This document shows, piece after piece, positions 18,151-26,968 of a stretch of DNA of 64,000 bases. This DNA is from Corallincola platygyrae. Lineage in GTDB: Bacteria > Pseudomonadota > Gammaproteobacteria > Enterobacterales > Neiellaceae. Position 1 is the stretch's first letter. Each line of letters opens with the position of its first letter. The stretch spans positions 186,001 through 250,000 of the forward strand of contig NZ_BAABLI010000005.1 of assembly GCF_039544265.1 (NCBI RefSeq), given 5' to 3'. Below the pieces are notes generated by a model, which was not told the origin of the DNA, ran no database searches, and saw only the letters and a list, made by a program, of their open reading frames with translations. Both the position numbers and the translations under genes were made by a program.

Positions 18151-18170
18151 AAATGTAAGAAAGTGAAAGT
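18151..18170 (-). promoter_or_regulatory. 20-bp element shared with 6803-6822
   Basis: The reverse complement is identical over 20 bases to the element before the S9 peptidase. It lies about 115 bp before the esterase start, in the same gene-relative orientation. Both controlled genes would be exported hydrolases, hinting at one regulon. Confidence 0.5.
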
Positions 18171-18315
18171 GCTTAGAGATCCCCATCTCAGGGAGTAATC
18201 TAATTTTTTACTTGGCATAAAAGCTTAGCAGAGGTGCTTGGAATGCATAATCAACTAAGCTTAACTCTTTGTGGTAAATGACAAAAATGGATAAAGGCAA
18301 AGGAGACCGCTGTCC

Positions 18316-20181
18316 ATGATGTGCTTTCTGTTGTTTGATTTGTCTAAGCAGCAAACAGTGAAAGAAGAATTGCTGCCGCTGTTTAGTGAGCAGGAACTAA
18401 CCCCCGTTGCATTTGAATCGCGTTGTTTACCTAAATGGCCAGAGCAGGCCAGAGTATTTTTGTTTCTCAATGACGAACAATTGGCTGACGTGCTGCCATT
18501 CGCAGTGGAGAGCCAATGGCAGGTTGTTGTGCTTCCTCACCCAGAGGCCAGCAACGCCATGCGCGGCATTGGCATAAGCGGCAAACTCAGTTCTGTGGTG
18601 GAGGATGGGCTGGTTCTTGAGCCAAATGCAGTCGATTTAATGTTTTGTAATGGACGGCCAGTGCTCAATGCTGTGGTGGTGGGTGATGTCTTTAGTCTGA
18701 AGCCCGGTGGCGCAGTAGAAGGGTTTGGGGCCCGTATTAAACACCTTTGGCTATCTTGGCGACGTCTTGGGCACCTGCTTCCCAAACGTTATGAACTGGT
18801 GACAGGAAATGGCGACAAAATAAATACCGCCGCCATGGGTATCACGCTGGTAGAACATGGCAAAAATTCGGTGATGGGCAGGCGGTTATTGCCTGATTCC
18901 CAAGTGAATGATGGTATGTTCCATGCCATTCTTCTTGCGCCTCGCAGCCTGATGGAGATGTTCAGGTTTCTGATCGGCAGCATGTTTCATCGCAGTGGCA
19001 AATCTATTCCCAAAAGTATTGGACTGATTAAAACATCGCGGCTTGAGATTAAATCGGATGTGGGCCTAGAGTTCCGCCATGACGGCAAGGAGCTTTGCAG
19101 TAAAACGTTGGAGATAGAAGCTCAGTCCCGGGTATTGCAACTGGTCCCCAGCCGTGACGTGACCGTTGAGGTCGCCAAAGGCGACAGTAAGGAACAGCGA
19201 AAGGTACAGCACCTGCCGACAGGGGGCGCCATTGCCGAGCTGACCAAACGTCCACTGCAGTGGATTGCCCATGCTGCCACCGATGAGTTTAAAGATCTGT
19301 ACCAGGCGCTGAGAGAGAATGCATCGCCCTCCAGTGTTTTTCTGACTTTGATGATTCTCTCAACGTTGTTGGCGACGGTTGGACTGTTTGCAAACTCTCC
19401 GCCGGTGATTATAGGTGCGATGATCCTTGCTCCTCTGATGGGGCCAATTATCTCGTTATCTATGGCGCTGGCACGGCAAGATGAGATGCTGTTAAGGGGC
19501 AGTATCTACACTCTGTTTGCAGGTCTGGCATTGGCGCTATTGTTTGCGGTGGCGTCTACCTGGCTGATCCCGCTAGAGCTTTCCACGGCTGAGATCCGAG
19601 CTCGGATGCGACCGAATCTGTTAGATCTGGCTGTGGCTGTTATCTCTGGTATCGCTGGCGCCTACGCGACGGCTCGCGCATCTGTAGCCAAAAGCATGGC
19701 GGGTGTGGCGATTGCTGTTGCTTTGGTTCCGCCACTTGCTGTGACGGGCATAGGTATTGGTTGGGCTCATCCACAAATGATGTGGGGCGCATTTCTGCTG
19801 TTTTTGACCAACCTTTCGGGCATTGTGCTTGCCGCTGCGATTACCTTTCTGGTGCTTGGTTTTGCGCCGTTTCAGCGGGCAAAACGTGGCTTGCTGTTTT
19901 CGCTGCTGGCGGTGTTGGCAGTGAGTGTGCCATTGGCATTTAGTTTTTCTCAGATGGTTGAGCAGAAACGGTTGTTGCAACAGCTTGAGGGGCATCAGGT
20001 GCAGGATATTAAGATGACGCAGGTGAGAGTGCGTTTAACCAGTCCCGTGACTGTGTCGGTGTTATTGGTATCCAAGCGGCCATTAACCCAGGAAGACTTC
20101 GTACTGAGTAAAAGTGAGATAGAGCGGGTGCTGGTTCAGCCTGTTGTGCTTGAAGCAACAAGCTCGCTGCGGTTGGAGTAG
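18316..20181 (+). CDS. DUF389 membrane protein with N-terminal lipid-kinase-like region
   Basis: A 621-residue fusion. Residues 1 to about 290 resemble the C-terminal sandwich of YegS/diacylglycerol-kinase-like proteins (GNGDKINTAAMGITLVEHGKNS and a DSQVNDGMFHAILL-type strand), but no GGDGT nucleotide motif is present, so kinase activity is doubtful. Residues about 330-560 are the DUF389 (TIGR00341) hydrophobic domain, with SPPVIIGAMILAPLMGPI and AVALVPPLAVTGIGIG and about six membrane spans. AGGAG lies ten bases before the first of two ATG codons. The gene is monocistronic, flanked by about 280 bp upstream and a 780-bp region downstream. The function of DUF389 proteins is not established. 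Confidence 0.8.
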   Translation: MMCFLLFDLSKQQTVKEELLPLFSEQELTPVAFESRCLPKWPEQARVFLFLNDEQLADVLPFAVESQWQVVVLPHPEASNAMRGIGISGKLSSVVEDGLVLEPNAVDLMFCNGRPVLNAVVVGDVFSLKPGGAVEGFGARIKHLWLSWRRLGHLLPKRYELVTGNGDKINTAAMGITLVEHGKNSVMGRRLLPDSQVNDGMFHAILLAPRSLMEMFRFLIGSMFHRSGKSIPKSIGLIKTSRLEIKSDVGLEFRHDGKELCSKTLEIEAQSRVLQLVPSRDVTVEVAKGDSKEQRKVQHLPTGGAIAELTKRPLQWIAHAATDEFKDLYQALRENASPSSVFLTLMILSTLLATVGLFANSPPVIIGAMILAPLMGPIISLSMALARQDEMLLRGSIYTLFAGLALALLFAVASTWLIPLELSTAEIRARMRPNLLDLAVAVISGIAGAYATARASVAKSMAGVAIAVALVPPLAVTGIGIGWAHPQMMWGAFLLFLTNLSGIVLAAAITFLVLGFAPFQRAKRGLLFSLLAVLAVSVPLAFSFSQMVEQKRLLQQLEGHQVQDIKMTQVRVRLTSPVTVSVLLVSKRPLTQEDFVLSKSEIERVLVQPVVLEATSSLRLE

Positions 20182-20318
20182 GGCGAGTTTGTCGGTCTTC
20201 GTGTCTCTTATAGAGCCTTTGATAGGGGTCACTTGTTTATATGTTGGGGGATGTAAGCAAAGCCGACGTCGATTGAATTTAGAAGCGCTAACTTGCTTAG
20301 CTGCGCCAAATATTAAAT

Positions 20319-20334
20319 TGTGATCCTGTTCAAA
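20319..20334. promoter_or_regulatory. Weak CRP-like box
   Basis: TGTGA-tcctgt-TCAAA matches nine of the ten arm positions of the CRP consensus TGTGA-N6-TCACA. It lies about 630 bp from aceB and closer to the DUF389 gene end, so its target is uncertain. Confidence 0.3.
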
Positions 20335-20567
20335 CTTTGATTAATTAGTTCTGCGTTTAAAACTGCAATTTTTACCTATTTAGGTAACCCAAATGGTGCC
20401 ATCCAAACCTCAGGTGGTGACTAAACAACAATGACCTGTCATCACCACACTCGTGGTAGTGGTTACAGTTGTTAGCTCAACTGCTTATCGCTGTTTAAAT
20501 CCTGTTTAGTCTTGTTAGCTCTGCACCTTGATTTGTTGTTGAAAAACTATCCTGCATCGCCCGCCAC

Positions 20568-20584
20568 AAAAGGTCGGACCACTT
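20568..20584 (-). promoter_or_regulatory. FadR-like operator
   Basis: On the minus strand the site reads AAGTGGTCCGACCTTTT, matching the FadR core TGGTCnGACC exactly with partly matching flanks. FadR, the acyl-CoA-responsive regulator, controls fatty-acid and glyoxylate genes in gammaproteobacteria. The distance to aceB is about 380 bp. Confidence 0.65.
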
Positions 20585-20701
20585 TCTGATGGTGTTTAAA
20601 AAACGCCCGAAACGACAGGGGCTTGCCGTTTGATTTCAGCGCTTTAGCAGTGCCGCTTCTTGATAATAAATGTAACTAAATTACGTAATTAGATAAATTT
20701 T

Positions 20702-20715
20702 CAAACACCTGTTTG
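20702..20715. promoter_or_regulatory. PsrA-like operator
   Basis: CAAAC-ACCT-GTTTG, a perfect inverted repeat matching the described PsrA pattern (C/G)AAAC-N2-4-GTTT(G/C). PsrA is a TetR-type regulator of fatty-acid degradation. The box lies about 250 bp before aceB. Confidence 0.6.
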
Positions 20716-20719
20716 CATT

Positions 20720-20733
20720 TTGATTTAGGTCAA
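20720..20733. promoter_or_regulatory. FNR-like box
   Basis: TTGAT-TTAG-GTCAA matches nine of ten arm positions of the FNR/CRP-family consensus TTGAT-N4-ATCAA. It lies 4 bp from the PsrA-like box. Oxygen control of the glyoxylate shunt would be reasonable. Confidence 0.45.
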
Positions 20734-20963
20734 TCTATAAATTGGTACAAGCCTAGAGCAAACACTCTAAACGTTTGTTTGACCTTTAATTAGATAGGCT
20801 TTCTGGTAAAGGCAGGTGGTGCGCTGAGCGCCATATCGAAGACACGTTAGCGTATTTGAAACACCCGCCTATTAGACCATGGTCGTATATCGCCAAAGGA
20901 AATGTCAGACAATAATTTCCGTGGTGATTAAGTAACAAATGAATGCTTAATGAGGGTGACACT

Positions 20964-22574
20964 ATGGAGACAATCACTGCACCGCCAGCGAACCGCGAAC
21001 TGCATATCCAGGGTAAAGTAACCAACGCCTATCGTGAGGTGTTGACCATGGACGCGCTGTCGTTGGTGGTCGATCTGGTGAAGCAGTTTGCTCCCGAGCG
21101 CCGCGAGTTGCTGGCCAACCGTCAGCGTCGCCAACAAGCCTTCGATGAAGGCGCGTTACCTGACTTCCTTCCCGAAACCAAAGATATCCGTGAATCTGAC
21201 TGGCAGATCCGCGGTATTCCTGAAGACCTGCTCGATCGTCGTGTTGAGATCACCGGTCCGGTCGATCGCAAAATGGTGATTAACGCGCTGAACGCCGACG
21301 TTAGAGTGTTTATGGCCGACTTTGAGGACTCGCTGTCTCCTACGTGGGATGCGGTGGTGCAGGGCCAGATTAACCTGCGTGACGCGGTAAATCGCAGCAT
21401 CGATTACATCGACCCAAATTCCGGTAAACACTACCAGCTGAAAGATGACCCTGCAGTGCTGATCTGCCGCGTACGTGGCCTGCATCTGGACGAAAAGCAC
21501 GTACTCTTTGCGGGTGAGCCTATCCCGGGTGCACTGTTTGATTTTGCCCTCTATTTTCTGAACAACTACCGCCAGTTGTTGCTCAATGGCAGTGGCCCCT
21601 ATTTCTATATTCCCAAGCTGCAGAGCCATAAAGAAGCGGCTTGGTGGAGCAAGATCTTCAGCTACGTTGAAGACAGATACTGCCTGGAACGCGGCACCAT
21701 CAAGGCAACGCTTCTGATTGAAACACTGCCTGCCGTGTTCGAGATGCACGAGATCCTTCACGCCATGAAGGACCACATCGTAGCCCTTAACTGTGGTCGC
21801 TGGGATTACATCTTCAGCTACATCAAAACCCTGAAGAACCATAGCGACCGCGTATTACCAGACCGCCAGCAGGTGGGGATGGGCCAACCATTCCTAGATG
21901 CCTATTCCCGCCTGCTCGTTCGCACATGCCACCGTCGGGGGGCGATGGCCATGGGTGGCATGGCGGCATTCATTCCTAGTAAAGATCCTGCCGAGAATGA
22001 AGCCGTGTTGGAGAAAGTGCTGCAAGACAAAGAGCGTGAAGCCAACAACGGCCACGATGGCACCTGGATCGCGCACCCCGGTTTGGCACACGTGGCCATG
22101 GGCGTTTTTGATAAGACGCTGGCTGAGCGCAAAAACCAGCTGGATATCACTCGCGAAGGTGATGAAGAGATCACTGCCGAACAACTGCTGGCGCCATGCC
22201 AGGGCACACGTACCGAAAGCGGTATGCGCCTAAACCTGAGAGTGGCGGTTCAGTACATCGAGGCATGGATCTCCGGCAATGGCTGCGTACCTATCTATGG
22301 CTTGATGGAAGACGCGGCGACAGCCGAGATCTCCCGCACCTCAATCTGGCAATGGATCAAACACGGCAAGGATCTGGATAACGGCCAGATCGTTACGCCT
22401 GAGCTGTTTACTCAGATGCTCAGCGAAGAGATGCAGGTGCTGGAACAGGAGTTAGGCGAACTCAAGTATAAAAACGGCCGTTACGCCGAAGCTGCCGAGC
22501 TGATGAAACAGATCACGCTGGATGAACAGCTAGTTGAATTCTTAACACTGCCGGGTTACCGGCGATTGGATTGA
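20964..22574 (+). CDS. aceB: Malate synthase A
   Basis: Condenses glyoxylate with acetyl-CoA to malate in the glyoxylate shunt, allowing growth on acetate and fatty acids. The 536-residue protein matches the A isoform (E. coli 533). It has FMADFEDSLSPTWDAVVQGQ near residue 115, the active-site region LIETLPAVFEMHEILHAMKDH and LNCGRWDYIFSYIK, and a C-terminal helical domain ending EFLTLPGYRRLD. ATG 20964 is chosen because GAGGG lies seven bases upstream; an in-frame ATG at 20943 lacks a site. It is followed 67 bp later by aceA. The upstream region carries fatty-acid-regulator boxes. Confidence 0.97.
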   Translation: METITAPPANRELHIQGKVTNAYREVLTMDALSLVVDLVKQFAPERRELLANRQRRQQAFDEGALPDFLPETKDIRESDWQIRGIPEDLLDRRVEITGPVDRKMVINALNADVRVFMADFEDSLSPTWDAVVQGQINLRDAVNRSIDYIDPNSGKHYQLKDDPAVLICRVRGLHLDEKHVLFAGEPIPGALFDFALYFLNNYRQLLLNGSGPYFYIPKLQSHKEAAWWSKIFSYVEDRYCLERGTIKATLLIETLPAVFEMHEILHAMKDHIVALNCGRWDYIFSYIKTLKNHSDRVLPDRQQVGMGQPFLDAYSRLLVRTCHRRGAMAMGGMAAFIPSKDPAENEAVLEKVLQDKEREANNGHDGTWIAHPGLAHVAMGVFDKTLAERKNQLDITREGDEEITAEQLLAPCQGTRTESGMRLNLRVAVQYIEAWISGNGCVPIYGLMEDAATAEISRTSIWQWIKHGKDLDNGQIVTPELFTQMLSEEMQVLEQELGELKYKNGRYAEAAELMKQITLDEQLVEFLTLPGYRRLD

Positions 22575-22641
22575 GCGTCCGTTAGAGACGCCTTTACGTA
22601 CCCTACGAGCGCAACCAACAGGTCTGCAAGAGGAAGTCGAT

Positions 22642-23946
22642 ATGACACAGACACGTCAACAACAGATAGAGGCCCTGGAGAAAGACTGGGCAGAGAATCC
22701 ACGCTGGAAAGGGGTGACCCGCGGCTATACCGCTGAGGAAGTGGTTAACTTGCGCGGCTCACGCACTGTTGAGCATACCGTGGCCCGTGCAGGCGCTGAA
22801 AAGCTGTGGAAGCTGATTAATGGTGAGGCCCGCAATGGCTATGTTAACACCATGGGCGCATTGACCGGTGGTCAGGCTGTACAACAGGTTAAAGCTGGCC
22901 TTCAGGCGATTTATCTGTCTGGTTGGCAGGTCGCAGCGGACAACAACCTGTCCGGCACCATGTACCCGGACCAGTCGCTTTACCCCGCCAACTCTGTGCC
23001 AGAAGTAGTAAGCCGCATCAACAACGCGTTTACCCGCGCCGACCAGATCCAGTGGAGCAAGGGTGTTAACCCAGGTGATGAAGGTTATATCGACTATTTT
23101 GCGCCGATTGTGGCTGACGCTGAAGCCGGTTTCGGTGGCGTATTGAACGCATTCGAACTGATGAAAGGCATGATCACCGCCGGTGCAGCGGGTGTGCATT
23201 TTGAAGACCAGCTGGCGTCTGTGAAGAAGTGCGGCCACATGGGCGGTAAGGTACTGGTTCCCACTCAGGAAGCGGTGCAAAAGCTGATTGCTGCCCGTCT
23301 GGCAACTGACGTGCTGGATGTGCCTACGCTGGTTGTTGCGCGTACCGACGCTGATGCGGCCGACCTGCTGACTTCAGATTGCGACCCTTATGATCGCGAG
23401 TTTGTGGTGGGTCAACGTACCGCAGAAGGTTTCTACCGCACCCGTGCTGGCATCGACCAGGCTATCGCTCGCGGTCTGGCTTATTCGCCATACGCCGATA
23501 TGGTGTGGTGTGAAACCGCCAAGCCAGATCTGGACCAGGCGAAGAAGTTTGCTGAAGCGATCCATGACAAGTACCCAGATCAGCTGTTGGCCTATAACTG
23601 CTCCCCTTCATTCAACTGGAAGAAGAATCTGGACGATGTCACCATCGCTCGCTTCCAGCGTGAACTGGGCGCCATGGGCTACAAGTTCCAATTCATTACC
23701 CTCGCTGGTGTGCACAACATGTGGTACCACATGTTCGAAATGGCACGCGGCTACCGCGACCGCGGCATGTCAGCTTACGTGGAATTGCAAGAGCAGGAGT
23801 TCGAGGCAGCCGACAAGGGTTATACCTTCGTGTCTCACCAGCAAGAAGTGGGCACCGGGTATTTTGACCAGGTCACCAATACCATCCAGGGTGGTGAATC
23901 TTCAGTAACTGCACTGACCGGCTCTACCGAGGAAGCGCAGTTTTAA
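22642..23946 (+). CDS. aceA: Isocitrate lyase
   Basis: Cleaves isocitrate to succinate and glyoxylate, the first step of the glyoxylate shunt, and feeds aceB. At 434 residues it equals the E. coli enzyme length. The catalytic signature KKCGHMGGKVLVPTQEA is present (Cys near 197). The metal-binding DADAEAGFGG-type segment appears as PIVADAEAGFGG. A good ribosome site (AGAGGAAG) precedes the ATG. No isocitrate dehydrogenase kinase (aceK) follows: a strong terminator and then repeat locus B come directly after. Confidence 0.98.
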   Translation: MTQTRQQQIEALEKDWAENPRWKGVTRGYTAEEVVNLRGSRTVEHTVARAGAEKLWKLINGEARNGYVNTMGALTGGQAVQQVKAGLQAIYLSGWQVAADNNLSGTMYPDQSLYPANSVPEVVSRINNAFTRADQIQWSKGVNPGDEGYIDYFAPIVADAEAGFGGVLNAFELMKGMITAGAAGVHFEDQLASVKKCGHMGGKVLVPTQEAVQKLIAARLATDVLDVPTLVVARTDADAADLLTSDCDPYDREFVVGQRTAEGFYRTRAGIDQAIARGLAYSPYADMVWCETAKPDLDQAKKFAEAIHDKYPDQLLAYNCSPSFNWKKNLDDVTIARFQRELGAMGYKFQFITLAGVHNMWYHMFEMARGYRDRGMSAYVELQEQEFEAADKGYTFVSHQQEVGTGYFDQVTNTIQGGESSVTALTGSTEEAQF

Positions 23947-24014
23947 CTGAAAAACGAATTCCGCTGAAAAGCGGATGTTCTAAGAAGTGTTGCTCCAACC
24001 TTTCCTTTGATTTT

Positions 24015-24041
24015 GCCCGGCCATGATGGCCGGGCTTTTTT
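24015..24041 (+). terminator. Intrinsic terminator after aceA
   Basis: Perfect 8-bp stem GCCCGGCC / GGCCGGGC, 5-nt loop, then TTTTTT. Repeat locus B begins at the next base. Confidence 0.93.
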
Positions 24042-24152
24042 ATGTACAGGATGTACGGTATGCCGCGGATACATGGATGTATAGGAGCGGCGATGTCAGG
24101 ATGTACGGTACACCCACTACGCTTCGCGGGGTGAGCTTTGCCGCGGGCAGCG
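24042..24152 (+). repeat. Dispersed modular hairpin repeat, locus B
   Basis: One complete 51-bp unit with hairpin 1 arms GTAC/GTAC and hairpin 2 arms ATAC/GTAT (complementary and different from other loci). A second unit has a one-base deletion in its first arm (ATGTCAGGATGTACGG). It then continues with the alternative module CACCCACTACGCTTCGCGGGG and a last GCCGCGGGCA. The orientation is the same relative to the terminator as in the other loci. Confidence 0.92.
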
Positions 24153-24598
24153 TTTTTAACCCTCTCCTTGGTGAGGGGGGGCAGTGAGGGGGGGATTGTG
24201 TATGGTTTCGGGCGCTTGAGGTTCTATTTATCTATATCGAGCTGAACAATCGCGCCCAAGGCTGGGAGGCACTGCGCGTAGCCTCCCTACCGACCTCTCT
24301 CTATCTGAAAAAGAGTGCGCCCCTACTATGTGCTATTCCTGCGCTATCACCTGCGCCTCAGCTAACGGCTCGACAAACTTCCCTGTTTGGCGAGCCTATA
24401 TCGGGCATCCTTGCCCGACATCACGCAGATGCTTGGCTTCGCTTAGGGCACATAGATGGGAAATCTTATCCAACAGAAATACTTGGCAACAATAAACCTT
24501 CCAAACAAAATTTTTTCGAATGGAGTTTTAGAAAAAAGATGATTGACTTTTTTAGAGCTGCCCGGTAGTTCTGAGCACAGACTTGTATATAGAGCTTA
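24153..24598. other. Intergenic region without supported gene
   Basis: Holds a small CCCTC...GAGGG hairpin and two copies of GTGAGGGGGGG (24171-24195), and a GGGAGGC-n10-GCCTCCC hairpin at 24264-24287 similar to one at 27089-27112. The last 150 bp become AT-rich towards the next gene. No ORF with a ribosome site was found. Confidence 0.6.
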
Positions 24599-25186
24599 CT
24601 AACTCTGCTCTCTAGCCTCTTGAGCAAGTTTTTTAGCTTTGAATGGAAAAGTGAAAATTATTGCAAATAAAACAAAAAATATAATGGCTACCGCCGAATT
24701 TATTAGCAGGAATATGTAGATGACTATAAACGGTGTTTCTTCTAGACCAAATTTAAAAAAATCAGAGATATTAATGCTGTTCAATAAAATCTTAGCGTGA
24801 ACCCATTTCCCTATCATAAAAAATAGCAAGCTGATGGAAAGTAACGTAGTTGAAACCAAGCCAGATTTAACAAAATTTATTCTTCTGCCTAGCTCTTTTA
24901 CAGCAATAGAAGTACCAATGACGAAGGCGAGACTGCCTGAAAAAAACAGTGAGCCCAGCCCTGTTGTGAACACCATAGCTAGAAACCACACTTGTTTGGC
25001 CATAGCTTCCCATGATTCGCCAAGTATCTCCCCTTTGTAGCCAAGAAGGTAGTACTGCGTCCCGAAGTAAATAAGAAAGATAATAATTGCGAATGGCATA
25101 GCAAGAAGCTCACTTTTCCTCTCTTTCCAAACAAGCTTCTTGTGAGCTTCATTTTTTTCCTGAAGCTTTTTAAGTACAGGATCCAT
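24599..25186 (-). CDS. Hypothetical four-span membrane protein
   Basis: A 195-residue protein with four hydrophobic segments (about 34-55, 65-95, 105-130 and 150-185) and a charged N terminus (DPVLKKLQEKNEAHKKLVWKERK). I recognise no family. ATG 25186 is preceded by AAGG nine bases upstream; the frame extends 16 codons back to a TTG without a site. The gene is visibly AT-richer than its neighbours, with many AAA, TTT and ATA codons, which suggests recent transfer. It stands alone between repeat locus B and the response-regulator gene. Confidence 0.6.
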   Translation of the reverse strand: MDPVLKKLQEKNEAHKKLVWKERKSELLAMPFAIIIFLIYFGTQYYLLGYKGEILGESWEAMAKQVWFLAMVFTTGLGSLFFSGSLAFVIGTSIAVKELGRRINFVKSGLVSTTLLSISLLFFMIGKWVHAKILLNSINISDFFKFGLEETPFIVIYIFLLINSAVAIIFFVLFAIIFTFPFKAKKLAQEAREQS

Positions 25187-25297
25187 TCCTAAACACCTTA
25201 CAACAGACTTAATTTGGTTTTTGTATGCCTTCAAAAAATATTTAAATACTAAAAGCTATCTGGCTGATACTTAACTATCTATTAAATACTGAATTCG

Positions 25298-26968
25298 CTA
25301 AACCTTCTTCTCCTCCACCACTTCGCCATTTGCTTCTTTCCACATTCTTGATAATTCACCAAATACCTGGGCATCACTGCCTGGGATTTCCATCATTTCA
25401 AGCCGGGAAATTGTGCTGTTGGCGAGGTCGAGTTGGTCTTGATTATGTTGGTCCTGGCGACGGATTTTGATAAGCACTTTCAGCAGGCTGATTGCCAGTT
25501 TGTAGTTTTTAGGAGAGAGTTGCAGCGCTTGTTCCAGCACCTTGGCGGCTGGACCCATGCGGTTACGCTTATAAAACTCCACCGCCATGCTGTTCAGCTG
25601 TTTTGGCGTAAAGTGGATCTCATCGCGTTCGGTGGTTTCCCGTTCGACGTATTTGCCTACCACCTGGCTGGTCAGAGAGTCTCCGGCGATTTGGCGTTGA
25701 ACGGCGGTTAGCAGCTTCATCGCTTCTTCGCGCATACCGAGTTCGTGGAATACCTTTACCTTGTCCAGGTTGTCTTCAATGGATACTGAAGACTTAAGCG
25801 ATACCTGGTTCTCCACTATGCGTTTAGCCTTTTCGGCTTCGTTTTTGGCGTTGTGCAGGCGGGCACGTGAGATGACGATCTGCTCTTTGAAGTACTGGGC
25901 ATCTTCATAATCGGTCTCTATCGCGGTGAGTCGTCGCTCGGTTTCCGCCAGAATTTTGCCTGCGGTTCCATCAGTCAGGGTATTGGCGTAGTCGATACCG
26001 GTTCGGATCACATTGAGCGCCAGTTCTGGCGAATCATGTATCGAATTTCTCGCATACTGCGCCATATTCTTGGTGGCGATGTACTGGCCTTCATGGTCGT
26101 GAGTCAGGCGGGCCAAATCCCATGATTTCTTATTGCGTTCGATATTGCGTGGCGCTAGCGCGGTCGCTTTTTTTATCTCGTCATACGCTTGTTCGTATTC
26201 TTCGCGGTCGATGTAGTATTCGGCCAGCATCTCATAGGTAGCGAAGCGTGTTTCCGGCTGAGAGGTCAACTCCCCCAGAAGTGTTTCGATCTCGTCTAAT
26301 TTGTCCTGCTTTAGCAGCGACTTAACAAATCCAATATGTGTCCATGGATACTTAAAAGAGCAAAGTAGATCGCGATAAAACAGTTCGGCAGCGGCAAACT
26401 CGCGCAGGTCCAGCAGCGCTTCTGCCTTCATTCTCAACAGATTGGCCTGGTACTTTTGCAGCTTGGGATTAAGCAGATGGCGCTCGGCGTAATAGATGAC
26501 CTTGGAGTAGTTGCCCGCGTCGATCGCCTGATAGATGTTAAACAGCTTCTGTTTGATCTGAAGTGTGTGCTCCAGCCTGGCTTCAATGTTTTTGGCGTTA
26601 AGGGGTTTGACCCAGAAGTCGTCCGGTTGCAGTTCGATAATACTATTCACCAGCGCTTCGCTGGTTTCTGAACTGAGGAAGATAAGTACGGTGCGTTTGT
26701 TAACGTAGCCCTTGAACTTCAACTCTTCCAGCAGGTGGAAGCCGTCTTTGTCGCTCTTCACGTTAAACGCGCAGATAACAATATGGAAATGGTGTTCTTC
26801 GCAGAGGCGTAGGCCATGAAATGCGTTTTGCGCGCTTTTGATGTTTCGAATGCCCATGTTCTCAAACGCCGCCTTCAGCGTGTCATGGACAATCGGGTTG
26901 TCATCAATGATTAAAACGTTTAGCGCGGGTAAGTGGTCTAGTTCACTTGAATCAACCGAATTCATCAA
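25298..26968 (-). CDS. Receiver-like TPR protein lacking the phosphoacceptor Asp
   Basis: A 556-residue protein with an N-terminal CheY-like receiver (about 16-140) and then TPR helices (about 150-290 and 430-520), including YYIDREEYEQAYDEIKKATALAP. The acidic pair Asp22-Asp23 and the Lys of FWVKPL are kept. At the position expected for the phosphorylated Asp (44 residues after Asp23) the sequence reads VICAFN, so it is Ala67. Related TPR response regulators of Vibrio and Shewanella usually have CD at this point. The domain therefore probably works without phosphorylation, by protein contacts. No cognate kinase gene is adjacent. Confidence 0.85.
   Translation of the reverse strand: MMNSVDSSELDHLPALNVLIIDDNPIVHDTLKAAFENMGIRNIKSAQNAFHGLRLCEEHHFHIVICAFNVKSDKDGFHLLEELKFKGYVNKRTVLIFLSSETSEALVNSIIELQPDDFWVKPLNAKNIEARLEHTLQIKQKLFNIYQAIDAGNYSKVIYYAERHLLNPKLQKYQANLLRMKAEALLDLREFAAAELFYRDLLCSFKYPWTHIGFVKSLLKQDKLDEIETLLGELTSQPETRFATYEMLAEYYIDREEYEQAYDEIKKATALAPRNIERNKKSWDLARLTHDHEGQYIATKNMAQYARNSIHDSPELALNVIRTGIDYANTLTDGTAGKILAETERRLTAIETDYEDAQYFKEQIVISRARLHNAKNEAEKAKRIVENQVSLKSSVSIEDNLDKVKVFHELGMREEAMKLLTAVQRQIAGDSLTSQVVGKYVERETTERDEIHFTPKQLNSMAVEFYKRNRMGPAAKVLEQALQLSPKNYKLAISLLKVLIKIRRQDQHNQDQLDLANSTISRLEMMEIPGSDAQVFGELSRMWKEANGEVVEEKKV

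Larger units (their letters stand above)
20182..20963 (+). promoter_or_regulatory. Long control region before aceBA
   Basis: No gene is supportable in these 782 bp. The segment is AT-rich and holds several candidate regulator boxes, listed separately, plus imperfect inverted repeats near 20412-20465 (GGTGGTGAC ... GTCATCACC and ACCAC-actc-GTGGT). Its length and density of palindromes fit a multi-input promoter for the glyoxylate shunt. Confidence 0.65.
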
